Made by a program: the position numbers and the translations under genes. A stretch of DNA of 64,000 nucleotides from CAIMUS01 sp963708455 (GTDB lineage: Bacteria > Pseudomonadota > Gammaproteobacteria > Competibacterales > Competibacteraceae), in NCBI GenBank assembly GCA_963708455.1, contig CAVPSQ010000005.1, positions 434,001 to 498,000 on the forward strand, given 5' to 3'. Shown here in pieces: positions 26,649 through 36,726 of this stretch. The notes under the pieces were generated by a model. That model was given only the letters and a program-made list of their open reading frames with translations. It was not told the origin of the DNA and made no database searches. Position 1 is the stretch's first letter, and each line of letters begins with the position of its first letter.

Positions 26649-26894
26649 TCAGCGTTTCAACCGGACTCCTCGCCCACCACCTTCGCTGACGGCGCCTTCG
26701 TTGATCAGCTCCACGCCTGCCGCTTCGAGGGCAGCGACGATTTTGACCAGGGAATCGACGTTACCGCGGATGTTGCCTTCGCTAGCCTCCATCCGTTGGA
26801 TCGTCGGTAGAGATAAACCGGCCGCTTCCGCGAACGCGCGTTGATCGATGCCGAGCAGCGCGCGCGCTGCCCTCAACTGTGCTGCCGTTAGCAT
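26649..26894 (-). CDS. XRE-family helix-turn-helix regulator
   Basis: The 81-residue protein (MLTAAQLRAARALLGIDQRA) is a single-domain lambda-repressor-like HTH: LLGIDQRAFAEAAGLSLPTIQRMEASEG. It ends 50 bp upstream of hyfB on the same strand and may be co-transcribed with the hyf operon or control it. A 24-bp perfect palindrome 75 bp upstream is a likely operator. Confidence 0.85.
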   Translation of the reverse strand: MLTAAQLRAARALLGIDQRAFAEAAGLSLPTIQRMEASEGNIRGNVDSLVKIVAALEAAGVELINEGAVSEGGGRGVRLKR

Positions 26895-26968
26895 GTTCGA
26901 AGCATCAACTTAAAGGTTTCGATTATCAAATATAAAATATGAAATTTTACAAGTCAATTATATTAATC

Positions 26969-26992
26969 ATAATGTTTAATATTAAACATTAT
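26969..26992. promoter_or_regulatory. 24-bp perfect palindrome, candidate operator for the XRE/hyf promoter
   Basis: The two halves ATAATGTTTAAT and ATTAAACATTAT are exact inverse complements. It lies in a very AT-rich stretch (26900-27020) upstream of the XRE gene, where its promoter must be. No individual -35/-10 pair is assigned. Confidence 0.6.
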
Positions 26993-27179
26993 TATTAATG
27001 TATAAAACATCATTTTAGCTATTAGAAAGACTGATCAGACCCAGTAGCCAGACGGTAGCGGGTAAGCTAAAGAGGGTCGTAAACCAGTCGTTTGCCCGCC
27101 TGCCTGGCGCGTTGACCGGTTTGAATGAAGGCAGTCAAACCGGTTTCGACTGGGAGACAGAGGTTCCCGGAATCACTGT

Positions 27180-27297
27180 CCTGGGAGCGCCGGCGTCCTC
27201 GCCGGCTCCGACAGCACAGCAGCGATGGCTGGGTTTACCTGGGGTGGATGGGTGGTATTTCCACCCCGTGGCCGGCGAGGACGCCGGCGCTCCCAGG
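27180..27297. repeat. MITE-like element, copy 2, inverted relative to 3983-4102
   Basis: After reverse complementing, the 118 bp match copy 1 along the whole length apart from scattered substitutions, including the core AAATACCACCCATCC and CATCGCTGCTG. The ends CCTGGGAGCGCCGGCGTCC are inverted repeats. The flanking 27020-27180 and 27300-27540 hold no supported gene. Confidence 0.85.
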
Positions 27298-27539
27298 GGC
27301 CGGTATCCCGGCCTCGGCAAGACGCTACTGTCTTGCCATACAAACCGGCCAACGCGCTAGGCGTACCTCTCCCGTTCTCCTCCACCGCCCCCCTGTCACT
27401 GGGTTGACGTTCAAGAAGCCGGCTCAGATTCAGCTTGGAGGGTTGGGCTGGGATTCACCTCCTGACAGGTTGACGGGTGGCGCCTGGATTGCGGGAGCAG
27501 GCGATCTCCTGACGCCTTAGAACAGTAGCCGTAGCCTGG

Positions 27540-29268
27540 ATGAAGCGAAGCTTGCATGCCAAAGCCCGGCGACTGTTCGACCGCTTTCTGGAGCGGCGCG
27601 AACCGGGCCGGCTGCTGACGGTGAGCAGCGACCATCCGGCGGTGCTGGCGCAGCCGTGGGAGTTGCTGCCCGATGCCGCCGGGACGTATCTGGTGCATGA
27701 CAATCCGCGCATTTCCGTGCGCCGCCGCTTGCCGAAAACCGGCGGCGGGCGGACGCCGTTGAAGGTTAAGCCGAAAGACCGGCTGCGCTTACTGTTCGTG
27801 GTGAGCCGGCCCAAAGAAGCCGGTTTCATCGACCCGCGCGCCGATGCGTTGGCGGTATTGGATGCGCTCGACGCCAAAGCACCGGGGCGGGTGGCGATCG
27901 CCGGTTTCGGCGGGCAGGGCAAGAGCTACCTGGCGGCGGAAGCCGGCCGCTGGTTGCAGCGCACCGGTCTGTTCCGGCGGGTGTGCTGGGTGAGTTATGC
28001 CGCATTTCAGGGCATCGACGCCGTGGGCTTGGCGGTCGGCACGCTGGGAACGGTGGTCGAACAGAATCTGCTGGATGTCGCCGCCGCGACGCAGGCATTA
28101 CGCGCCGAACCGGTATTGCTGATTCTCGATAATCTGGAAAGTCTGGGCGTGGAGCCGTTGCGGGAGAGACCAAGGGCAATTGGAACAGGCGGAGGCCCAC
28201 TGCCGACAGGCGCTGGCGGTGGCGCAGTAGTTGGAAGCTTCGCCTGATGTGCGCCTTGAGATAAGTCGCTTGCAGACACTTCTGGCAGATGTGCTGATGG
28301 GCAAAGGCGATTATGCGGGCGCGCGGACGGCTTATGAAGCAGGGCTGGCGATTGCTGAAGAACTGGGTGATCCTCGGCAAGCAGCCGTCATCAACGGCAA
28401 ACTCGGCATGCTGGCGCTGGAGCAAAACGACCTGCCGGAGGCGGCGCGCCGTTGCCGGAAAACTTTGAAGATCTTCCAGCGACCACCGGGAGAGCCGGCA
28501 GCAGAAGCCATCGTTTGGCATCAACTGGGTTACGTGTATCAGCAAGCCCGCCAATGGGACGCCGCCGAACGGGCTTATCGGGAGGCGGCGCGCCTCAGGG
28601 AATCGCTGGGCGACTTGGCCGGCGCCGCAGGCACCTGGAACAATCTGGCCATCGTTATCCAATCCGCCGGCAAGCCCGCCGACGCGGAGAGCTGGTATCG
28701 CAAGGCGATTGACGGATCGAAAGTGGCTGGCGATCAATTAGGTGTTTCCAATGCGCTCAACAACCTCGCCGCTCTCCTGCGAAACGAACCCGACCGTTTG
28801 GCCGAATCACGCCAATTGGCGGAACAGGCGCTCGCCATCAGACAGACGCTCGACCCGGCGGCGGCTGAAATCTGGAAAACCTACAGTATCCTGGCCGAGA
28901 TCGCCGCCCAGGAAGGTCAGGCGGAGCAGGCCCGCACCTACCGTCGGCTGGAGCGGGAAACCTACGCCGGCTTTGCCGGCGCCTGGCATCAGTTGTGCCC
29001 GCTTGCCCCGGTCATCGCGGCGGTAGTCGCCACGGTGACCGGCCCAGCGCAACGCAGCGACCTCGAAGCGGCGCTTGAAGAAAGGGCTAAGCATGGCTAT
29101 GGCAATCTGGTCCCCGCCCTCCGCCGGTTGCTGGATGGCGAGCGGGATGAGGAGGCGATTGGCGAGGGGCTGAATGGTGAAGAGTGGCTGATCGTCCACG
29201 CCATCCTGCGGGGCATTGCCGAGCCGGGGAGTTTGCAGGCGCTGCTGGCATCCCAGCCGGAAGCCTGA
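27540..29268 (+). pseudogene. CHAT-STAND-TPR gene with several internal deletions (copy 2)
   Basis: It starts inside a CHAT domain (RRLFDRFLERREPGRLLTVS, LAQPWELLPDAAGTYLVHDN, LRLLFVVSRPKEAGFIDPRA). DALDAKAPGRVA then jumps directly to an NTPase P-loop (IAGFGGQGKSYLAAEAG), so the CHAT catalytic core is deleted. At LESLGVEPLRE a second deletion shifts the frame into TPR sequence; in the TPR frame a TAG stands where copy 1 has CAG. The TPR part then stays open from 28231 to 29268 with about seven repeats and a C-terminal helical region. An intact homologue would be a signalling ATPase with a caspase-like effector. Confidence 0.75.
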
Positions 29269-29376
29269 GTTGCAGGGTCGTCAGCACGTCATCCCGGCGG
29301 CGGTGGTCAACTTGCGGCCACTCGGCGTGTGAGAGACGCGCCTTACGCTGGCTGGCGCGCGTGGTGGGGCAGGAAT

Positions 29377-29736
29377 TTACCTTAACGGCAGGTAATGAAT
29401 CTGTCCTTCCCACTCATTCTCCAGACTGCACTCCGCCAGCAGCAGGATATCCTCGATCAAGCGACCTGCCGGGGCTGTCCGACTCACTTCAAACAGTCCC
29501 GACATCGGCAGACCGGCCTGAATTCGTTCGTAAGCATAATGTGTCATCGTACTCACATCGTGAGTCAGTAGAATGCGTCTTTCCTGAGCCGCCCATTGCA
29601 GCACTGTAGGATCATCCGCACTTGACAGATCGTTGACGTCCTGAACCCGGACGATATCCAAATCCGGGTTGCGGTGCAACAAGCCGCGCACAATGTGGTT
29701 ATTGAGATTCTCGTCGGCTACGAAATGAAGCATCAT
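29377..29736 (-). CDS. DUF5615 PIN-like toxin
   Basis: The 119-residue protein (MMLHFVADENLNNHIVRGLL) shows the PIN-like acidic start FVADEN, VQDVNDLSSADDPTVLQWAA and ILLTHDVSTM, the layout of DUF5615 proteins. These pair with DUF433 antitoxins; that gene lies directly upstream and overlaps it by 4 bp. A ribonuclease toxin role is known only by analogy. Confidence 0.85.
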   Translation of the reverse strand: MMLHFVADENLNNHIVRGLLHRNPDLDIVRVQDVNDLSSADDPTVLQWAAQERRILLTHDVSTMTHYAYERIQAGLPMSGLFEVSRTAPAGRLIEDILLLAECSLENEWEGQIHYLPLR

Positions 29737-30071
29737 TTACCATCTGACGGAGAGGTTTTCCGAGCCAGCAAGCGCGCCCGGATGCCGTGTGGATCGAAAC
29801 GCGCCTCGTTCTGCCGGCGAACCGCCTCAGCCTGGCTGCGACGTTCCTGCAGATAGGTTTCCACCTCGGCGCGGTTCCGCAGATAATAGCCAAGTACGGC
29901 GTACACATCGGCCAACTGTAGCGACGGATAGGCGTAAACGATTTCTTCGGCCGACAAACCGTCCGCAAAAGCCGAGACGATGGTATCCAGCGTAACCCGT
30001 GTGTTACCGACTCTTATCACGCCGTCAGGATGAATTGCCAAAGGAGTGGGTTCAGTCTTGATAGCCAACAT
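29733..30071 (-). CDS. DUF433 antitoxin
   Basis: The 112-residue protein (MLAIKTEPTPLAIHPDGVIR) contains the DUF433 core VGNTRVTLDTIVSAFADGLSAEEIVYAYPSL as a helix-turn-helix-like domain, followed by a charged C-terminal helix that likely wraps the toxin. It forms a two-gene module with the DUF5615 gene. Confidence 0.85.
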   Translation of the reverse strand: MLAIKTEPTPLAIHPDGVIRVGNTRVTLDTIVSAFADGLSAEEIVYAYPSLQLADVYAVLGYYLRNRAEVETYLQERRSQAEAVRRQNEARFDPHGIRARLLARKTSPSDGK

Positions 30072-30153
30072 AATTTGCACCGTGAGCTAGCCATCACGAT
30101 GACTCGTGGTGGCTGAGTCTGGTTGAGTCATGCTCTCAGCATACCCTAAGAGG

Positions 30154-31044
30154 CTATTGTTGAGACAGACCCAGCAGCGCCTCGAAGCCGACGATGACAT
30201 CCAGCAACTCGGTGGTAATCGCCTCCTGCCGCTGCTGGTGATACAGCGTATGCAGCACCGTCAGTTGGTCCTCGATATGGCGCTCGGCGCTTTGCATCGC
30301 CAGCAGCCGGCTGGCGTGTTCGCTGGCCAGCGATTCGGCACAGGCGCGGAAGAAGGCGATGAACAGCCACTCGCTCAGCAGGGTGGCCAGCAGATTTTCC
30401 CGGTCGCCATAATGGCCGGGCAGGGAACGTCCCGGCCACGGCCGCGGACTGTGGAAAGTGGCTGGATCGAGCGGCAGCAGCGCCAGCGTCTGCGGCGTCG
30501 GGCGCATGCCGGCTTGCGGGCGCTGCTGGCATAACAGCAACCGTTCCATCCCCGTGTTCCGCCATTCCTGCAACACCGGCAACAACTGCCGCAGCGTCTG
30601 CACGATACCGGTCGCGGCAGCCGGGGTGTAGAACGTCTGCTCCGGTATCAAGCCCACGCTCGCCAACACGGCCGCCAGCCGTACTCCAACCGCCAGGAGC
30701 CGATGACCGTGTGCGGGGAACTCAGCCAGCGCCGCGCGGCTATGCTCGGCCAGGTCTTCGTTGAACCGCCCGCACAGGCCATGATCGGAGCCGAACACCA
30801 CCATGCCAACAATGGGCTCCCGCTGACCCAACGCTGCAGGGACGGGTTGTGGGTGGACAGGAGCCGCCTCACCCAATAGCGCCGTCAATCCCAACCGCAC
30901 CGCCCGCTCGTAGTCGGCGACCGCCGCGACCGCTTGTTCGTACTGGCGGATGCTCACCGCCGCCAGGGTCTTCATAGTGCGGACGATGCCTTGCAGGCTT
31001 TCCACCGTGGTAACGGTACGGTGCAGGTTGTCCAGTGTCGGCAT
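30154..31044 (-). CDS. atpG: N-type (Na+) F-ATPase gamma subunit
   Basis: The 296-residue protein (MPTLDNLHRTVTTVESLQGI) matches the gamma subunit of the N-ATPase family: VRTMKTLAAVSIRQYEQAV, MVVFGSDHGLCGRFNEDL and a C-terminal coiled-coil SERHIEDQLTVLHTLYHQQR. The gene is intact although its partners upstream are not. In intact operons of the type atpDCQRBEFAG it is the last gene, as here. Alone it cannot function as an ATP synthase. Confidence 0.88.
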   Translation of the reverse strand: MPTLDNLHRTVTTVESLQGIVRTMKTLAAVSIRQYEQAVAAVADYERAVRLGLTALLGEAAPVHPQPVPAALGQREPIVGMVVFGSDHGLCGRFNEDLAEHSRAALAEFPAHGHRLLAVGVRLAAVLASVGLIPEQTFYTPAAATGIVQTLRQLLPVLQEWRNTGMERLLLCQQRPQAGMRPTPQTLALLPLDPATFHSPRPWPGRSLPGHYGDRENLLATLLSEWLFIAFFRACAESLASEHASRLLAMQSAERHIEDQLTVLHTLYHQQRQEAITTELLDVIVGFEALLGLSQQ

Positions 31045-31059
31045 GGTGGCGGGTTGTTG

Positions 31060-32025
31060 TCAACGGTCGGGGCGATTCGCCAGCGCCGCGCGGGCAGCGC
31101 CGAGCAGGGCATTGCGATCCTCCTCGCTCAGATCGGCGCCCGCCGCGATGCGCTGGCCGATTGCAACGCACTGGGTCGCCAGCGCTTGCCGTACTGCCTG
31201 CTCGGCCTCGCCGATCCGCTCCAGCGGCACGGCGTCGAACACGCCCTGGGTGACGGCCAGCAGCACCGCGATCTGTGCGGCCGCTGGCAGCGGCTGACCA
31301 GGTGGCTGCTTCAGCACCTCCCGCAGTCGCTGTCCCCGGTCGATGGCGCGGCGGGTGGCATCGTCGAGACGGGTGCCGAAACGGGCGAAGGCTTCCAGTT
31401 CCTCGAACTGGGCGTAGGCCAGCCGCAATTCCCCGGCCACCGCCCGGTAGGCCGGTAACTGCGCCTTGCCGCCGACCCGCGATACCGATTTGCCGATGTC
31501 CACCGCCGGCCAGATGCCCTTGCGGGCCAGCATCGGCGAGAGATAAATCTGCCCGTCGGTGATCGAGATCAGGTTGGTGGGAATGTAGGCGGCGAGGTTC
31601 TGCGCCTCGGTTTCCACGATCGGTAATGCCGCCAGCGAGCCGCCGCCGTACTCCGGGCGCAACCGGGCGGCGCGTTCCAGCAGGCGGGAATGCAGGTAGA
31701 AAATATCGCCGGGAAACGCCTCCCGTCCCGGCGGGCGCCGCAGCAGCAGGCAGAGTTCCCGGTAAGCCTGGGCATGGCGGGACGATTCCACCACCGGACG
31801 CAACCGGCGGATCAGCAACACCCGCGCCAGGATAAAGGTCAGAGCGCCACGCCCAGGCGCGGCAGGCTGCGATCCGGGCCGAGAATGAAATAGAAGCCGG
31901 CCATGCTGACCGCCAGCCGCAAGGTAAAACTGCCGAACACCCACAGCGCGGGGTGCGCCTGTTCCGGCAGCCGCCGTAGCGTGAACCACAGGCCGGCGTA
32001 GTAGAACAGCCCCAGCAGCGCAAAG
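31060..32025 (-). pseudogene. Fused remnants of atpR and the 3' part of atpA
   Basis: From ~32020 one frame reads FALLGLFYYAGLWFTLRRLP and FGSFTLRLAVSMAGFYFILG, the AtpR membrane protein of N-ATPases. Around 31845 a frameshift leads to TFILARVLLIRRLRP. Directly after this comes SRHAQAYRELCLLLRRPPGR, the C-terminal half of the alpha subunit AtpA, which then runs to its stop at 31060. The genes atpB, atpE, atpF and the nucleotide-binding half of atpA, normally between, are deleted. AtpR also lacks its first residues. Confidence 0.8.
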
Positions 32026-32040
32026 GGGTGTCAGCAACCG

Positions 32041-32510
32041 AACCTAACATTCTCTTACAGCTTTTTCCACCCTTATGCCTAAGTCGGCGCCTATACCGTG
32101 CTAGCCCGGCAGCGGCAGGGTCAGTATACCGCCCACATGAACCAACATACGGTAAGCGGCGCCCCGTGGAACACTTTTCGGCAACGTCCACGGGAGAGCC
32201 GATGATTCCGACCAGCGAAAACCTGAACTTGAGACCTGCGGATGTACGTGGCGGCCAAGACCGCTCGAGCAGGAATTGCGTGAGGTCCGGCCAGCTGAGC
32301 AGCCTGGGAGCAGCAGTGGTTGGATCACGTCGGGATGTGGTGCATACCCAAGCGGATGTCGCGCGTCAACAGTTGAGCATCGACCATCTCAAAGAACGCA
32401 TTTACCGTATTGAGCGGCGGCTCGATCTGCGCGACGGGGCTGGCTAAAACCACTATCAGCCGGGTAGAGCCGTAGAGCGGGTTAGGGCGTCTGACCAGTC
32501 CCCTTTCGCC
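32041..32510 (+). pseudogene. Degenerate stretch with a possible coiled-coil ORF remnant
   Basis: No intact gene is visible. On the plus strand different frames give EQELREV and then DVARQQLSIDHLKERIYRIE with RRLDLRDG before a stop at 32447, which together look like a short coiled-coil protein broken by frameshifts. It occupies the place of the missing atpC end and atpQ. Confidence 0.35.
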
Positions 32511-32515
32511 GGTCA

Positions 32516-32668
32516 CGAAGCGCTAACCCGCCCATCCGGGGTATGACCGACGTGCCGGAACAGCGCCGCCATACCCGTGGCGGGGCACCGAACGCCCTTC
32601 GGGTCCTTCGGCGTTGATCCTGGCAACCGGACCAGCACCTCGATGGGAGTCAGCAGTTTCAGGCGCAT
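32516..32668 (-). pseudogene. atpC: N-ATPase epsilon subunit, 5' fragment
   Basis: The ATG at 32668 overlaps the atpD stop as expected for atpC. The first codons MRLKLLTPIEVLV are those of N-ATPase epsilon, but after residue 13 the sequence is unrelated. A deletion removed the rest of atpC and probably atpQ. Confidence 0.7.
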
Positions 32669-34055
32669 CGCCGCGCCTCGTCGAGACCGCCGATCATATA
32701 CAACGCCTGTTCCGGCCAGTCGGCGCAGTCGTCGTTGAGCAGGCGTTCGCAATCGTCCAGGGTCTGCGCCAGGGGCACGCTGACCCCGGTCCGTCCGGTG
32801 AAGTGTTCGGTGGTGAAGAACGGCTGGGTCAGATAACGCTCCAACCGCCGCGCCCGGTGGACCGTGGCCCGGTCGCCGGGTGACAGTTCCTCCAGCCCCA
32901 GCATGGCGATGATGTCCTTCAGCTCCTCATATTCGGCCAGGGTGCGGCGCACCGCCTGGGCAACCGGGTAATGGCGTTCTCCGACTACCGCCGGCGTCAG
33001 CAGCTTGGAATCCGAAGTCAGCGGGTCTACCGCCGGATAAAGACCCTGGCTGGCCCGCTGCCGCGACAGGGCCAGGGCCGCCGACAGGTGAGCGAAGGTA
33101 TGGGCGGCGGCAGGATCGGTGAAATCATCGGCGGGCACGTACACGGCCTGCACCGAGGTCATCGCGCCGTTGGCGGTGCTGCAAATCCGTTCCTCCAGTT
33201 CCGCCAGTTCGCTGCCCAGCGTCGGCTGGTAGCCGACCCGCGACGGCAACCGCCCCATCAACCCGGAGACTTCCGCCCCGGCCTGCACGAAGCGGAAAAT
33301 ATTGTCGATCAGCAACAGCACGTCACGGCGGGCGGTGTCGCGGAAGTATTCGGCGATGGTCAGCGCCGCGTGGCCGACCCGGAACCGCGCTCCCGGCGGC
33401 TCGTCCATCTGGCCGAAGACCAGCACCGCCTCGTGCAGCACGCCGGCGTCGCGCATTTCCCGGTGCAGTTCCTCGGCCTCGCGGCAGCGCTCGCCGATGC
33501 CGCAGAACAGGCTGACGCCCTGATAGCGCCCGACCATGTTGTGAATCAATTCGGTGATGATGACCGTCTTGCCCACGCCCGCGCCGCCGAACAGGCCGGC
33601 CTTGCCGCCGCGTTCCAGCGGGCAGAGCAGGTCGATCACCTTGATGCCGGTTTCGAACAATTCCCGCCCGACCTGTTGCTGGCGCAACGGCGGTGGCGGT
33701 TGATGAATCGCCCGCTGCTCGACATCGGCCAACGGCGGCCCCCCATCAATCGTCGCTCCGAACACATTGACCATGCGCCCCAGCAACGCCGGCCCGACCG
33801 GCGCGGTCAACGGCACGCCGCTGTCCCAGACCGGTTCGCCCCGCGCCACCCCTGGGTGGCGGTCAGGGCGATGCTGCGCGCCGTATCGGTGCTGAGGTGT
33901 TCGCTGACTTCCAGCACCACCTCCGACCGCCGTCCGGCCAGCAACCGTTGCCGCAGGGGCGGCAGGCGGTTGGGAAAACGCGCATCCACCACGCTGCCGC
34001 GCACGGCGGTTACCGTGCCGGTGTGCTCAGTAACGGGCATTAAGGCGGCGGGCAT
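32659..34055 (-). CDS. atpD: N-type F-ATPase beta subunit; frameshifted
   Basis: The N-terminal barrel is read from 34055 (MPAALMPVTEHTGTVTAVRG) to LTATQG; the remainder from about 33855 is in another frame (MARGEPVWDSGVPLTAPVG). One extra G in the G-run at 33851-33854 would restore a ~465-residue protein. Walker A GGAGVGKTVIITEL, the catalytic GIGERCREAEEL, VLLLIDNIFRF and the YVPADDFTDPAAAHTFAHL segment are present. It opened the N-ATPase operon, whose later genes are largely deleted. Confidence 0.85.
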
Positions 34056-34065
34056 GATGCTCACC

Positions 34066-36726
34066 TCACTGGACGGTCGGTAAAGCGCGTTCATACCGGA
34101 TTCCGTATTCCGCCAGTAGTTTCCGAAGTTCGGCGTCGCTGTCCTTCTGACGCGGGCCCAGCGTCTTCAGAATATTTGCGTAGTTCTCTAGAGCTGTGCC
34201 TGGACTCGAGATGCGCGTACCCCGTGCGGCGGGTGAAATCGAGAACAATGCCCAGTGCCCGGTGCAGCAGCGGCTCGGCCTTCTCCGCCCGCCGGTTGGT
34301 GTCCTGGAGCAACAGGGCCAGGTTATTGAGGCGGATGGCGACGTTAGGATGGTCGGGGCCGAAGCTGTGCTGGTCAATGGCCAACGCCCGGCGCATCAGC
34401 GGCTCGGCCTTCGCCCGCCGGTTGGTGTCCTGGAGCAACAGGGCCAGGTTGTTGAGGCAGCGGGCAACGTTGGGATGGTCGGGGCCGAAGCTGTGCTTGT
34501 CAATGGCCAGCGCCCGGCGCATCAGCGGCTCGGCCTCCGCCAGCCGATTGGTGGCCCGGAGCAACAGGGCCAGGTTGTTGAGGGCCGTGGCGACATCGGG
34601 GTGGTCCGGGCCGTAGCTGCGCTCGTCGATCTCCAGCGCCCGGCGAAAGAAGGGCTCGGCCTCCCCAGCCGGTTGGTGGCCCGGAGCAACGGGGCCAGGT
34701 TGTTGAGGTCTGCGGCGACATCGGGGTGCTCCGGCCCGTAGCTCCGCTGGCGATCGCCAGCGCCCGGCGCATCAAGGGCTCGGCCTCCGCCAGCCGGTTG
34801 GTGGCCTGGAGCAACACGCCAGGTTGTTGAGGGCCGTGGCGACACTGGGGTGGTCCGGCCCGAAGCTCCGCTCGTCGATCGCTAGCGCCCGGCGCATCAG
34901 GGGCTCGGCCTCCGCCAGCCGGTTGGCGGGCTTGGAGCAACGCCCCTAGGTTGTTGAGGGCGGTGGCCAGGATGGCAGGGTCATCCAGCGCTTCGGCTTC
35001 ATCCTGGGCCAGCTTGAATTCCTCCTCCGCGTCCGGCCAGCGGGCCAGATCGTACAAGAGATCGGCAATCTTCAGCCGTGTTTCGACCCGCTCCCTGGCG
35101 TCCGTAAGATGGTGCAGGTGGTCGCGCAGGAAGGAAATTTTGGTTTCGGAGAAAGACTTGAAGCTCAGGGTATCGGCCAGTTCGCTGAATCGCGCGGCGA
35201 AGGCTTCGAGATCGCCGGACCGCTGGAGATCCCAGCAGTCGATCATCTCCTGCAACTCGTTGAGGTAGTTGGTCGAAGGGGTGTCGTCTACATGCCGGAC
35301 TATCCAGGTGCCGAGCGGGTCGAGGGGCAGCAAAGACGCTTCGCGCAGGTACTGGATGGCTTTGTCCGGCGTGCCGTGGCCGGCATGCAGCCGGACAAGA
35401 TCCAGCTTGGCGACGGCCTTTTCCTCCGGTGGTCCCACTTCGCTGAGGTAGTCGAGCGCCTGTTCGGCGTTGCCGTCGCCCCAGCGGGCGCGAAGCTCGG
35501 CGCGTTTCTTTTCCCGTTCCTCGATACTGGGATAATAAAGCGTGAAAAAGTCGAGCAGGAACGGCAGCCGCTCGCGCGCCCCCCGGGAGAGGTTCATGGC
35601 CAGCCAGATGTCGAAAAAACCCTCGCGGATGGTGTAAAGCCGGGAGCGCTTGTCCTGGGGGTGCGGCGTCGCCCGCAGATAACGGGCCTCGGTGAGGCGC
35701 TTGAGCAGCGACGAGGTCTGGGGCTGGCTCAGCCGCATCCGCGCGGTGATGGCGGCGGGCGTTTTCTCCTGGTCCCGCATGACCGCCATCGTTTCGAGCA
35801 CCGCGCGTTCCTGCGGCGGCAGGTCGTTGAGGCGGCTTTGATAGAACGGGGTGATGCGGTCCAGCAGGATTTGAAACTGCTGCCGGACCTGCGTGACGGA
35901 ATCATGGGCGATGAGTTCGTAGAGCATGACGGTGAGTCGTGGATTCCCCCCCGTCATGCGGTAAAGGGCCAGCAGCTTGGGTCGCAGCGAGTCGAAGTCT
36001 TGCAGTAGATCGTCGCGCTGCTCCCATTCCATATTGCGCCGGATGAGATCGAGCGTTTCCGCCTCGCTCAGGTCTTCGAGAATCTGCACGTCGAAGAAGT
36101 CGTAAAACGGTTCCGCCACATTGGTAATCGCGTCGAAATGCAGCGGCGCCGTGGCCAGCAGCAGGCAGCCGTTGTCATCCATGAAGAACTTCCGCAGCGC
36201 GGCGATATCGGTTCTTCTTCTTGATCTGCCGGGTGAACACTTCGCCGAGATTTTCGAGCATCACCAGCACGGTGCGGCGGCGCTCGCGATTCTGGCGGCG
36301 GATGGCGGGCACTAGGGTATCGATGAGGGTGGCATCGTTTTCCTCCGTGCAGAGCCGTCGATGTAAATCCTGCCAGAGCGGTTCGTCCGGCAGCGTATTG
36401 CCAAGGATTTCGCAGAGACCGAGCAGGAAATCCGCGAACGAGAGCGTGCGGTGGGATTCCTCGGGAAAACGGGCGACCACGTAGTGTGCGGCCAGGTCGG
36501 ATGCAGCCGCGATCTCGTCCTCGATCAGCGACAGCAGGTGAGTCTTGCCGATGCCGCGCGGGCCGATGAACAGGAAATGATGCTTGGAATTGCGCGACAT
36601 CGACCCGCGCAGGATTTCGAGCGTGTCCTGCACGAGATGAGCGCGCGCCACGGTGATGTGCCGCCGGTGCGCCGCCGAGGTCAGCCCGGTCCGGTAGAGG
36701 CCGAGGTGGGAGGTGGCTTCAGGCAT
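34066..36726 (-). pseudogene. AAA/STAND-type ATPase with C-terminal TPRs; several frameshifts
   Basis: The N-terminal ATPase part starts MPEATSHLGLYRTGLTSAAH with Walker A IGPRGIGKTHLL and Walker B-like RRRTVLVMLENLGE. A frameshift near 36200 leads to DDNGCLLLATAPLHF and a winged-helix-like region (RMRLSQPQTSSLLKRLTEAR). The C-terminal third consists of 42-residue kinesin-light-chain-like TPRs (AEPLMRRALAIDQHSFGPDH), interrupted by frameshifts at about 34925, 34810, 34740 and 34665. Either indel errors in near-identical 126-bp repeats or genuine decay explains this. Its start overlaps the upstream ATPase by 8 bp. Confidence 0.7.

Noticed and set aside
32971..34083. 370-codon plus-strand ORF
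   Set aside because: Antisense shadow of atpD in high-GC DNA; no recognisable domain.
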